Below are positions 20,469-27,983 of a stretch of 64,000 nt of DNA, piece by piece. The stretch lies in the NCBI RefSeq assembly GCF_024172085.1, contig NZ_JAMZDZ010000001.1, positions 3,720,001 through 3,784,000 on the forward strand. Direction: 5' to 3'. The translations under genes and the position numbers were made by a program. The notes below the pieces were generated by a model, which was not told the DNA's origin, ran no database searches, and saw nothing but the letters and a program-made list of their open reading frames with translations. Positions within the stretch are counted from its first letter, which is position 1, and each line of letters starts with the position of its first letter. The DNA comes from Hamadaea flava. Lineage in GTDB: Bacteria > Actinomycetota > Actinomycetes > Mycobacteriales > Micromonosporaceae.

Positions 20469-21047
20469 TCAGATCGTGATCAGGACATCCACCAGGTCGG
20501 CCGTCCGGTCCGCGGCGAAGTGACCGGCCTCGCGCGCCTTCCACACGCGCAGGAACGGCATCGCCTCCGCCGGATCCCGGGCTCGCAATCGCTCCCAGGC
20601 CAAATCATCTGGTACGCCGAGGAAAACCGTCAGGTCGGCGAGCTGCCGCATGGCAGCGCGCCCGGTCGAGACGCCTTCGACGAGGACGACGTCGACCGGA
20701 TGCACCACGGTGACCTCGTCGACGAAGCGTTCGTCGATCCAGTCGTACCGGTGATAGCGTCCGGCCTCACCCCGACCCAGCGGCCGGAGCACCTCCCGCT
20801 CCAGCCGTTCCCAGAAGGTGAACTGGTCGTCCCACCCGTCGAGCAGGTCGTCGGTATGCACGAGGTCGACCGAGGCGCCCCGTTCGAGCAGGGCGGTACC
20901 CAGTTCCCCGGCGAACGTCGTCTTGCCCGCGCCGCTCTGCCCGTCGATCGCGACGATCCTCGTCCGCCCCGAGCGGGGTTCCTTGGCCAGGATCTCGTCG
21001 GCGACCTCAGCGGCGGTACGCCGATCGAGGCGGCGTACGTCGCTCAT
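20469..21047 (-). CDS. P-loop kinase of uridine-kinase type, in cob operon
   Basis: A 192-residue P-loop NTPase with Walker [19 protein letters not shown], an aspartate-rich [12 protein letters not shown] segment typical of uridine kinase and related nucleoside kinases, and [11 protein letters not shown] (Walker B-like). It lacks the GGxRSGKS motif of the cobinamide kinase CobU, so it is not an obvious CobU. ATG 21047 overlaps the cobQ stop by 4 nt (ATGA) and has AGGAG 7 nt upstream, so it is translated with cobQ. A nucleoside or small-molecule kinase is the safe call; a link to cobalamin metabolism is inferred from position only. Confidence 0.75.
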   Translation of the reverse strand: MSDVRRLDRRTAAEVADEILAKEPRSGRTRIVAIDGQSGAGKTTFAGELGTALLERGASVDLVHTDDLLDGWDDQFTFWERLEREVLRPLGRGEAGRYHRYDWIDERFVDEVTVVHPVDVVLVEGVSTGRAAMRQLADLTVFLGVPDDLAWERLRARDPAEAMPFLRVWKAREAGHFAADRTADLVDVLITI

Positions 21048-22573
21048 GGGGTGGCTCCTGATGCCGCGCCGGGGGCAATGGCCGGAAGGCCGGCGGGCGG
21101 CCCCTGCTCGATCAACTGCCAGAGCGCGTCGGTGTCGAGATGCGCCTCGACCAGGTCGCCGAGACGGTCCACAGTGGCCTGCCGGACCGCGGCGAAGTCG
21201 GTGTCCGGGGCGGGTTCGAAGCCGTCCCGGCCGGCCAGCCCGGCCGCCAGCCGCAGGAAGCGCCGGCGGAACTCGTCCGACTCGAACGCGCCGTGCCAAT
21301 GCGTACCGAAGACCGGCCCGTCGCTGACCCCGTCGTCGCCGACGAACGGCGAAAGCCGCCCCATCCGGCTGATCCGGCCGTGGTGGATCTCGTAGCCGCG
21401 TACCTCGGTGTCGAGCGCCGTCCCGACCGGCCGGCCCAGCACCTTGCGGGGAGCGAACTCCACGTCGACGTCGAGCAGCCCCAGCCCGGCGACCTCCCCC
21501 GCCCGGCTCTCGACGTCGTCGCGGATGGTCCGGGCGAGCATCTGGTAGCCGCCGCAGATGCCGAGCACCGGCCGCCCGGCCGCGGCGTGTGCCAGCACCG
21601 CGTCGGCCAGCCCGGTCTCGCGAAGCCAGGCGAGATCGGCGACCGTGGACTTCGAGCCTGGCAGCACGACGAGATCAGCCGCCGCGACCTCGGCCGGTTC
21701 GGCGGTGAACCGGACGGCGACGCCCGGCTCGACGGCCAGCGCCTCGGCGTCGGTGGCGTTGGAGACCCGGGGCAGCCGCACGACCGCCACCCGCAGCCAC
21801 TGCTCCCCGCGCGGCGCGGCCGGACGCCCCAGCACCCGCCCGTACGCGAGCGAGTCTTCGGCGTCCAGCCACAGGTCCAGGTCGAACGGCAGGGTGCCGA
21901 GCACCGGCCGGCCGGTGAGCTGCTCCAGCGTGCGGAGCCCCGGTGCCAGCAGATCGAGTGAGCCCCGGAACTTGTTCACGATGAAACCCGAGAGCAGCGC
22001 CTGGTCGGCCGCGTCCAACAGGGCGAGGGTGCCGTAGAACGACGCGAAGACGCCGCCGCGATCGATGTCGCCGACGACCACGACCGGCAGCCCGGCTTGC
22101 CGGGCCAGACCCATGTTCACGAAATCCGCGTCCCGCAGGTTGATCTCGGCCGGGCTGCCCGCACCTTCGCAGACCACGACCTCGTACTCCGCTCGGAGTT
22201 CGGCCAGCGTGGCGAAGGCGGTCTCGGCCAGTCTCGGCTTGAGGGACCGGAAGTTCTCAGCGGTGATGTGATCGACCGCGTCCCCGAGCAGGACCACCTG
22301 ACTGGACAGGTCGCTGCCCGGCTTCAGCAGGACCGGATTGAACCGGACATCGGGTTCGAGCCCGCACGCGGCGGCCTGCAACGCCTGCGCCCGGCCGATC
22401 TCGCCGCCCGTCCCGTCGGCCCGGATGGCGATCGCCGAGTTGTTCGACATGTTCTGCGCCTTGAACGGGGCGACCTTCACGCCACGCCGGGCCAGCCAGC
22501 GGCAGATCCCGGCGGTGACCACGCTCTTGCCCGCGTCCGACGTCGTGCCGGCGACGAGCAGTCCGTAGCTCAT
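21044..22573 (-). CDS. cobQ: Cobyric acid synthase
   Basis: A 509-residue amidotransferase that amidates four side chains of adenosylcobyrinic acid a,c-diamide using glutamine and ATP. The N-terminal dethiobiotin-synthetase-like domain starts [27 protein letters not shown] and includes [12 protein letters not shown]. The C-terminal class I glutaminase domain has [19 protein letters not shown], the nucleophile region [14 protein letters not shown] and the histidine in [16 protein letters not shown]. Length and motifs match CobQ/CbiP. It overlaps cobD upstream and the kinase gene downstream by 4 nt each. Confidence 0.96.
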   Translation of the reverse strand: MSYGLLVAGTTSDAGKSVVTAGICRWLARRGVKVAPFKAQNMSNNSAIAIRADGTGGEIGRAQALQAAACGLEPDVRFNPVLLKPGSDLSSQVVLLGDAVDHITAENFRSLKPRLAETAFATLAELRAEYEVVVCEGAGSPAEINLRDADFVNMGLARQAGLPVVVVGDIDRGGVFASFYGTLALLDAADQALLSGFIVNKFRGSLDLLAPGLRTLEQLTGRPVLGTLPFDLDLWLDAEDSLAYGRVLGRPAAPRGEQWLRVAVVRLPRVSNATDAEALAVEPGVAVRFTAEPAEVAAADLVVLPGSKSTVADLAWLRETGLADAVLAHAAAGRPVLGICGGYQMLARTIRDDVESRAGEVAGLGLLDVDVEFAPRKVLGRPVGTALDTEVRGYEIHHGRISRMGRLSPFVGDDGVSDGPVFGTHWHGAFESDEFRRRFLRLAAGLAGRDGFEPAPDTDFAAVRQATVDRLGDLVEAHLDTDALWQLIEQGPPAGLPAIAPGAASGATP

Positions 22574-23535
22574 CGCGCCCGCCGCGCGAGGCGGGTCACG
22601 ACCGCCACGCCGAGCGCGGCCAGCCCCACCACCCCGCTCAGCTTCGCCGCCCGTCGCGCGTCGGCCGCCGCGGGCTTGCCACCGTCGCCGAGCGAGGGGC
22701 GTACCTCGGTCCGTCCGAAGTAGACGTTCTCACCGCCGAGTGTCACGTCGAGGGCGCCCGCGAATGCCGCTTCGCACTGGCCGGAGTTCGGCGACGGGTG
22801 CTTCCCGCCGTCCCGCTGCCAGACCTCCCACGTACGCCGGGTTCCCCCGCCGACGACGGGCGCGGCGATCGAGGTCAGCAGGGCGGTCAAGCGGGACGGA
22901 ATCAGGTTCGCGGCGTCGTCGAGTTTCGCGGCGGCGGTCCCGAAGTCGGCGTACCGCTGAGATTTGTGACCCACCATGGCATCGAGCGTGTTGACGGCGC
23001 GATAGCCGACGAGGCCGGGAAGACCCGCGACCGCACCCCACACGAGTGGGGCGACCACGGCGTCGGAGGTGTTCTCGGCTACCGACTCGACGGTGGCCCG
23101 CGCCAGGTCGCTCTCGTCCAACGCGGCCGGATCGCGACCGCACAGATGGGTGATGCGATCGCGCGAGGCTCCGAGGTCGCCGGCTTCGAGCGAGTCCGCC
23201 ATCGCCGCCGCCTCCCGGCGCAGCGACCGCCCGCCGAGCACCGCCCAGGTGGTCGCCGTGACGAGAGCGAACCGAGCCAGCGGCCGCTTCCGGGTCATCC
23301 GGTTCGCCACGATCGCCGCCACCACCGGTACGCCCACCGCCGCCGCCGTGAAGATCGCCCCGTCGGCGCGGCTGGGCGCGTAGAGCAGGCGCTCCAGGGT
23401 CCCGGCGGCCTTGCCGTACCCGGCCACTGGATGGAACCGGCGTGGATCGCCCACCAGAGCGTCCAACGCGTATCCGGCCGCCATCCCCGCGGCGTCCACC
23501 TCGCGCACCCGAACCTCCTGACCATGGTTTGCCAC
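22570..23535 (-). CDS. cobD: Adenosylcobinamide-phosphate synthase (CobD/CbiB)
   Basis: A 321-residue membrane protein that couples cobyric acid to aminopropanol phosphate. Family markers are [90 protein letters not shown] and [19 protein letters not shown] 23535 is the upstream start; an internal ATG at [13 protein letters not shown] aligns better with the usual N-terminus. The stop overlaps cobQ (ATGA). This operon (cobD-cobQ-kinase) complements the cobC-cobT-cysG operon 6 kb away. Confidence 0.94.
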   Translation of the reverse strand: MANHGQEVRVREVDAAGMAAGYALDALVGDPRRFHPVAGYGKAAGTLERLLYAPSRADGAIFTAAAVGVPVVAAIVANRMTRKRPLARFALVTATTWAVLGGRSLRREAAAMADSLEAGDLGASRDRITHLCGRDPAALDESDLARATVESVAENTSDAVVAPLVWGAVAGLPGLVGYRAVNTLDAMVGHKSQRYADFGTAAAKLDDAANLIPSRLTALLTSIAAPVVGGGTRRTWEVWQRDGGKHPSPNSGQCEAAFAGALDVTLGGENVYFGRTEVRPSLGDGGKPAAADARRAAKLSGVVGLAALGVAVVTRLARRAR

Positions 23536-23560
23536 TCGTGATCAGCCTAAAGCCGCCTCC

Positions 23561-23761
23561 AATACGCCCAGCGCCCAGTACGCCCAGCGCTGGTTCGTCC
23601 TGGGCACTCGGCGCTCAGTAACCCGGCGCGCTCAGTACCCCAGCGCTCAGTACCCCAGCGCTCAGTCCCCCAGCGCTCAGTACCCGGCCCTAAGTAACCC
23701 CCGGCGCCCAGCGCTCAGCCTCAGCGCTCAGCCTCAGCGCTCAGCGCTCAGCGCTCAGCGC
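23561..23761. repeat. Degenerate minisatellite built on GCGCTCAG
   Basis: About 200 bp of direct repeats. The motif GCGCTCAG recurs about ten times, first in 14-15 bp units of the form CAGCGCTCAGTACCC and then in tightly packed 7-bp steps near 23735-23760. It lies upstream of cobD (23535), and its right end runs into the stop codon of the minus-strand gene at 23748. Unit length varies, and there are no CRISPR-like constant spacers. The origin is probably replication slippage. Confidence 0.9.
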
Positions 23762-24155
23762 GCCCGAGCGTCCTGATCGTGAACCACGGGGTCGGCCGCG
23801 GTGCCACGACGGTCCCCCGCCGCACCCAGTCGGAGAGCATGCCCATGGTCGTCTCCGGGGCCACCGCCGAAGCCAACGGCCGCTGCCGCCTATGCCACCA
23901 GCGCGTGGGCCGCAGCGTCAGGAAGACGAAGCCGGACGGGCGCCGCAGCGCCACCAGCACCGGTGGCGTCGTGGTGGTGATGAGCCGGGACAACGCCGCC
24001 TCCGCCGGCTCCTGGCTCACCGTGACGATCACGTCGCCGCCACGCCAGCCACCCTTCCGGAGGAACCGGCGGAAGTCCTCGTCGCCGAGTCGCCGGCCGA
24101 GTTCGAGTGCCGCGTCGCGGACGGATGCGGCGATCGCCGCCTCATGCCGGGTCAC
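23748..24155 (-). CDS. Small basic protein, function unknown
   Basis: A 135-residue protein with no recognised family. The N-terminal half (AAIAASVRDAALELGRRLGDEDFRRFLRKGGWRGGDVIVTVSQEPAEAALSRLI) looks helical and then beta-rich. The C-terminal half is rich in Arg, Trp and Pro (LRPTRWWHRRQRP). No signal peptide or membrane segment is visible. The stop codon lies inside the last units of the GCGCTCAG repeat, so the C-terminal residues GRAER are partly repeat-encoded. Moderately well-behaved codon use supports a real gene. Confidence 0.5.
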   Translation of the reverse strand: MTRHEAAIAASVRDAALELGRRLGDEDFRRFLRKGGWRGGDVIVTVSQEPAEAALSRLITTTTPPVLVALRRPSGFVFLTLRPTRWWHRRQRPLASAVAPETTMGMLSDWVRRGTVVAPRPTPWFTIRTLGRAER

Positions 24156-24207
24156 CCTTCCACCTCCTCACATCGAGCTGCCACAAGCGGTTAGGCCCTA
24201 CCGACGG

Positions 24208-24331
24208 CACGAGCCCTCGGTCGCCTCCCACGTGCGGTTGGCCTGCTGGCACGAGCCCTCGGCCGCTTCCGACGTGCGGTTGGCCGCCGGCACGGGCCCT
24301 CGGCCGCTTCGGTGTGCGGTTCGGCCTACGG
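24208..24331. repeat. Three tandem 41-42 bp repeats downstream of ssb
   Basis: Units at 24208-24249, 24250-24290 and 24291-24331 each begin CACGRGCCCTCGG and carry GTGCGGTT about 27 bp in. They diverge at a few positions each. They fall in the 326-bp gene-free stretch between the ssb 3' end (24482) and the start of the small gene at 24155. I see no gene in this stretch. Confidence 0.8.
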
Positions 24332-24365
24332 GCGGCGCGTGCCCCTCAACCGCGCCGCCCGTAGG
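24325..24365. terminator. 15-bp hairpin in ssb downstream region
   Basis: Arms 24325-24339 and 24351-24365 (CCTACGGGCGGCGCG and its complement) pair perfectly with an 11-nt loop. It overlaps the end of the third tandem repeat unit. Together with the hairpin at 24368-24437 it could terminate transcription from ssb on the minus strand; no T-tract is present. Confidence 0.6.
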
Positions 24366-24367
24366 TG

Positions 24368-24437
24368 CGGGCCGGCTTCGACGAACCGTGTCTGGACTGC
24401 GCTCCGCCAAACGCAGCGATCCGTCGAAGCCGGCCCG
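24368..24437. terminator. 16-bp-arm nested hairpin downstream of ssb
   Basis: Arms 24368-24383 and 24422-24437 are perfect complements over 16 bp around a 38-nt interior that holds its own 5-bp stem (CTGCG/CGCAG). It is the first structure transcribed after the ssb stop (45 nt downstream), so termination or 3'-end protection of the ssb transcript is plausible. Confidence 0.6.
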
Positions 24438-24481
24438 GTCCCGTTCGTCGCGTCGGGGAGCCGCGCCGAACGGGGGCTCGG

Positions 24482-25177
24482 TCAGACGGCGGCCAGCGCC
24501 GAGCGACGGTCCGCGACGTCGCCGTCGGCCTCGTCATGGTCGGCGTCGTGGTCGGCGTCGTGATCGGCGTCGTCATCGTCGTCGGCGTCGTCTCCGTCCG
24601 CCGTGGTGGCAGGCGTGCCGAAGTCGGCGATGTCGAATGCCGGCACGGGATCGTCGTAGCCGAACCCGTACGGGCCGAAGCCGGGTTCGTCCACGGCGTT
24701 GAGCGGATCGTCGGCGGACAGGCCGACGGGCTGTTCCGGGGCGGGTTCGGTCGGCTCGCCGCCGAGGCGGACGGGCTCGGTCGGATCGGGCTCGATCTCG
24801 CTGGCGGAGACCGGCTTGTTCCGCGCGAACCGGGCTCGGCCGCGGGCGAGATTGTGGCCGACGGCCAGCGCCTCCATCTCGTAGAGGGTCCGCTTGGTGC
24901 CCTCGGTGTCCACCCAGTCCCGGGTGTAGATCTGGCCGTAGACGATGACGGGATCGCCGACCATGAGGCTGGACGCGACGCCGCTCGCCAGCTCGCGCCA
25001 GCAGGTGACCCGGACGCGCAGGCCGTTGCCGTCGACCCATTGACCGGTCGAGCGCTCCAGCCGCCGAGTGCCCGCCGCGACCTTGAAACTCGTCACCAAC
25101 CGGCCCGAGTTCGAGGTACGCCGCCACTCCGGAGCGGTGAGCAGGTTTCCAACTACCGTGATATGCGTTTCGAACAT
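24482..25177 (-). CDS. ssb: Single-stranded DNA-binding protein paralogue with acidic His/Asp tail
   Basis: A 231-residue protein. Residues 1-120 form an SSB OB-fold: MFETHITVVGNLLTAPEWRRTSNSGRLVTSFKVA, VRVTCWRELASGVASSLMVGDPVIVYGQIYTRDW and a TLYEMEALAVGHNLARGRARF end. The C-terminal 110 residues are disordered and acidic, with runs of D/H such as DHDADHDADHDEADGD near residues 205-220. The canonical C-terminal tip (DDDIPF type), which recruits replication partners, is absent; the protein ends RRSALAAV. It is probably a secondary SSB rather than the replicative one. The divergent region carries DnaA-box-like sites. Confidence 0.88.
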   Translation of the reverse strand: MFETHITVVGNLLTAPEWRRTSNSGRLVTSFKVAAGTRRLERSTGQWVDGNGLRVRVTCWRELASGVASSLMVGDPVIVYGQIYTRDWVDTEGTKRTLYEMEALAVGHNLARGRARFARNKPVSASEIEPDPTEPVRLGGEPTEPAPEQPVGLSADDPLNAVDEPGFGPYGFGYDDPVPAFDIADFGTPATTADGDDADDDDDADHDADHDADHDEADGDVADRRSALAAV

Positions 25178-25232
25178 GCTGAATATCGTGTGGCCTCGCC
25201 GAGCCGAATCGGCAAGTCACGATCATCAATAT

Positions 25233-25258
25233 TGTGGACAGTGTTCGTGTGTGGATAA
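25233..25258. promoter_or_regulatory. Two DnaA-box-like sites between ssb and hydrolase
   Basis: TGTGGATAA at 25250-25258 is a perfect match to the DnaA-box complement (TTATCCACA), and TGTGGACAG at 25233-25241 differs at one position from TGTGGACAA. The starts are 17 bp apart in the same orientation. They lie 56-81 bp upstream of the ssb start, in the divergent intergenic region. Regulation of ssb by DnaA is inferred; a chromosomal origin is unlikely because no dnaA, dnaN or box cluster is present. Confidence 0.5.
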
Positions 25259-25292
25259 CTCGCTAGGACCAACTCACGAGTAACTTGTAATC

Positions 25293-26300
25293 GTGGAGAT
25301 TGACATCCTGGGTGCGCCGTACGAGCGGCACATCATCGACCTGCCGTCCGACGACGAGGGCCCGGTCGTCGCGACGCTGGTCCGGCGGCGGGCCGAGCAG
25401 CCCACCAAGCGCGCCGTCCTCTATCTGCACGGGTTCTGCGACTACTTCTTCCAGACCCACCTCGCCGACTTCTTCGCCGACCGGGGCTGGGACTTCTACG
25501 CCCTCGACCTGCGCAAGTACGGCCGTTCGCTGCTCGGCCACCAGACCCCCAACTTCGTCCGCAGCCTCACCGAGTACTTCCCGGAGATCGACGAGGCGAT
25601 CCGGATCATCCGGGCCGAGGACGGTCACGACACGGTCCTGATCAACGGCCATTCCACCGGCGGCCTGATCGGCTCGCTGTGGGCGGACTCGCGCCGCAAG
25701 GCGAAGTACGTCGACGGCCTGTTCCTCAACAGCCCGTTCCTCGACTTCAACGCGCCGTGGCTGATCCGGCGTCCCCTCGCCCCCATCGTCTCCGGTCTGG
25801 CCTCGCTCGGGCACTACCGGAAAATCACCATGAACGTGTCGGGCACTTACGGCCGCAGCATCCACGCCGACCACAACGGCGAGTGGACCTATGACCTGGC
25901 CTGGAAGCCGGTCGAGAGCTTCCCCGTCCGCCTCGGCTGGCTGCGCGCGATCCGCGAAGGCCATCTACGCGTACGCCGTGGGCTGGCGGTCGACGTTCCG
26001 ATCCTGGTGACGGCGTCCGACGCGTCGTTCAAGAAGCCCAGCTGGGACGAGGTCGCCCACGACATGGACGCGGTCCTCGACGTGGACCACATCGTCCGCT
26101 GGGCGCCCAACCTCGGCGACCAGGTGACGGTGGTCCGAATCCCCGGCGGCAAGCACGATCTCACCCTGTCCCGGCCGCCCGCACGCGAGCGACTGTTCAC
26201 CGAGGTCGACAGTTGGCTGACGGCGAACCTCAATGCGGATGCGGCGGATAGTGCCGCCAAATCTCCCAACCGCGCCGCCACACCAGCAGATCCCGGCTGA
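25293..26300 (+). CDS. Alpha/beta hydrolase (serine hydrolase, S33/monoacylglycerol-lipase-like)
   Basis: A 335-residue alpha/beta hydrolase with oxyanion-hole motif YLHGFCDYFFQ, ALDLRKYGRS, the nucleophile elbow NGHSTGG and a C-terminal catalytic histidine at GGKHDLTLS. The acid residue is probably in the VTASDASFKKPSWDE strand. It resembles lysophospholipase or monoacylglycerol-lipase-like enzymes; no signal peptide is seen, so it is cytoplasmic. GTG 25293 is the start. The last 71 bp overlap the converging gene at 26230, and its C-terminal tail (NADAADSAAKSPNRAA) is low-complexity, as expected for such an overlap. Confidence 0.88.
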   Translation: MEIDILGAPYERHIIDLPSDDEGPVVATLVRRRAEQPTKRAVLYLHGFCDYFFQTHLADFFADRGWDFYALDLRKYGRSLLGHQTPNFVRSLTEYFPEIDEAIRIIRAEDGHDTVLINGHSTGGLIGSLWADSRRKAKYVDGLFLNSPFLDFNAPWLIRRPLAPIVSGLASLGHYRKITMNVSGTYGRSIHADHNGEWTYDLAWKPVESFPVRLGWLRAIREGHLRVRRGLAVDVPILVTASDASFKKPSWDEVAHDMDAVLDVDHIVRWAPNLGDQVTVVRIPGGKHDLTLSRPPARERLFTEVDSWLTANLNADAADSAAKSPNRAATPADPG

Positions 26301-26760
26301 GCAGCCCCCGGCTGCCCGCGAAGAACATCCGGTCGACCGCCCGGCGTACCTTCTCGACGCCGAGCGGCGACCCGGACCCGGTCACCATGACGACATCCCG
26401 CGCCGGTACGCCGATCACCAACTCGCCCGGCACCTGGGCCGCCATTCGCTCCCAGAACTCGTCGAGCAGCACGGCTGACGACTCCCACCCGCCGAATGAC
26501 ACCATCAACACCGGTGGCCGCCCGTCCACCTGAACCTCAGCCGTCCATTTGGTCAGCGATTCAAAGGCGTATCGGCGAAGATCGTGCGGATGCAGCCGGA
26601 TCTGGCGCAGATCTCGCCACGTCACGAGCCCCTGATACGGCGGCCCTGAGGCATAGCCGACCGCGAGTCCGCCCAGGAACTCGTCGAGGACTATGTCCTC
26701 CTCGTCCTGGGGATCCAGCTCGTCGAGCGAGACCAGCACCGGCAGAAATGTGGTGCTCAT
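26230..26760 (-). CDS. Cytosolic protein of unknown function
   Basis: A protein of about 176 residues beginning MSTTFLPVLVSLDELDPQDEEDIVLDEFLGG. It continues with WRDLRQIRLHPHDLRRYAFESLTKWTAEVQVDGRPPVLMVSFGGWESSAVLLDEFWERMAAQVPGELVIGVPARDVVMVTG. This resembles actinobacterial proteins related to the DUF1444 type, but I am not sure of the family. ATG 26760 is chosen over an upstream in-frame start at 26805, because the extra residues look unlike a coding N-terminus. It overlaps the hydrolase 3' end by 71 bp in antisense, an unusually long convergent overlap. Confidence 0.65.
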   Translation of the reverse strand: MSTTFLPVLVSLDELDPQDEEDIVLDEFLGGLAVGYASGPPYQGLVTWRDLRQIRLHPHDLRRYAFESLTKWTAEVQVDGRPPVLMVSFGGWESSAVLLDEFWERMAAQVPGELVIGVPARDVVMVTGSGSPLGVEKVRRAVDRMFFAGSRGLLSRDLLVWRRGWEIWRHYPPHPH

Positions 26761-26860
26761 CACGTCCACGAGCGTTAACCTACTCCCGCGTACGCACACC
26801 TCCAATAGGCCGTCCAGCGGGTGGGTTTCAACATCGCTTTAGGTACCCTGTGATCTGCAC

Positions 26861-26933
26861 GCGCCCGTAGCTCAGCGGATAGAGCAGCTGCCTTCTAAGC
26901 AGTTGGCCGCAGGTTCGAATCCTGCCGGGCGCA
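26861..26933 (+). tRNA. tRNA-Arg (anticodon UCU)
   Basis: A 73-nt cloverleaf. Acceptor stem GCGCCCG pairs with CGGGCGC, and the D-arm reads CTCAGCGGATAGAGC. The anticodon stem GCTGC/GCAGT encloses loop CTTCTAA (anticodon TCT), and the T-arm contains GGTTCGAATCC. The discriminator is A and the CCA end is not encoded. It reads AGA codons, which are rare in this GC-rich genome. It is a potential integration site, but no integrase or direct repeat is seen beside it. Confidence 0.97.
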
Positions 26934-26973
26934 CCTATACGAATGCCCACGCCGGGAACTCCCACAGCCTTAT

Positions 26974-27936
26974 CTACTGGAGAATGTTGACCGCCCGGGC
27001 GACTACCAGGCCGAGGATTGCCAGCGACGTGATCGCCTGCACCGTCATTGCGAGCTTGGCCCACAGCGCGAGCGGCATCACATCCGTGGGACTGAACGCG
27101 GTCGCGTTCGTGAACCCGAGATAGAGGTAGTCGAGGAATTTCGGCCGCCAGCCCGGCCCGGACACCTGGGAGTTCAGGTGCTGAGGAAAGGCCAGGTCCC
27201 GAAGCCGGGCGGGCGAGACCGCGCGAGCGGACGCGCCACCACCGTCGAGCACCCAGTACAGGAACGCGAACACGATCACGGTATAGATCCACACCCCGAA
27301 GCCCACGCCCAGCAGAACCCCGGGCGAGTTCGTCTCCGGGCCGCCGCTGATCAAATCGTCGATGAGGCGGAAGGTCACACCTGCCCCGTTGGCCACGAGT
27401 ATGGTCGCGATCCCGATCGTCAGAATGCGCCCGAGGAGTGCGCGACGCCCGAACCGTACGTGGTCGACGATGACGTGCGCACCGGCAAGAGCCACGAGAA
27501 TCGCCGGTACGATCCAATCCGGCCCGAGGCTGAATCGCGAGGGCAGGGCGAACTGCACGCCGATCGCCACGGCCAGCGTCAACATCATCGGCCACGGACT
27601 TTCCGGCCGCGCGTTCGACCACCACACCCGGATGCTGGTCTCGGCCGGCGAGCCGATTGGGCTCCCATCGGCCGGGTCGGTCCTTGCGACAAGATCGCGC
27701 GCGGCGTTCAGGGTGTCGGAGACCTGCTCCGGACGGCTTATCGCGGGCAGCCGTGCCTCGATCCACGCGCGTTCGTCATCGGTGTGCACGTCCGCCGGTA
27801 CCGCTGCCGCGCGGGCCAACCTCTCGTATTGACGAGCCCACACGCCCGTGACTGGCTGGAGTAGCGGTAGCTCGACGGTCACCCACTCGCCGGTCGTATG
27901 AAGGCTGATCTCGGCGCGCGGATCGAGTGCGGCCAT
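26974..27936 (-). CDS. Membrane protein with ion-channel-like pore segment
   Basis: A 320-residue protein. The first 115 residues are soluble and contain GEWVTVELPLLQPVTGVWARQYERLARAA. About six hydrophobic segments follow, and the last two bracket the re-entrant-like segment YLYLGFTNATAFSPTDVMPLALWAKLAMTVQAITSLAILGLVVARAVN. This resembles the pore-loop helix pair of two-TM ion-channel domains, but with TNATAFSPTD where K+ channels have the TxGYG filter. ATG 27936 has GGAGG about 9 nt upstream. It is 47 nt from the LCP gene stop, on the same strand. The function is unknown. Confidence 0.7.
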   Translation of the reverse strand: MAALDPRAEISLHTTGEWVTVELPLLQPVTGVWARQYERLARAAAVPADVHTDDERAWIEARLPAISRPEQVSDTLNAARDLVARTDPADGSPIGSPAETSIRVWWSNARPESPWPMMLTLAVAIGVQFALPSRFSLGPDWIVPAILVALAGAHVIVDHVRFGRRALLGRILTIGIATILVANGAGVTFRLIDDLISGGPETNSPGVLLGVGFGVWIYTVIVFAFLYWVLDGGGASARAVSPARLRDLAFPQHLNSQVSGPGWRPKFLDYLYLGFTNATAFSPTDVMPLALWAKLAMTVQAITSLAILGLVVARAVNILQ

Positions 27937-27983
27937 ACCAAGATCCCCTCCGTGCACTTGGAACGCCGTCGACGACAAGAAGG

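Noticed and set aside
23561-24437. Repeat regions considered as a CRISPR array
   Set aside because: Repeats are contiguous or vary in length; there are no constant repeats with unique spacers and no cas genes.
26861-26933. tRNA-Arg as an integration site of a mobile island
   Set aside because: No integrase, no direct repeat of the tRNA end and no change in gene content beside it.
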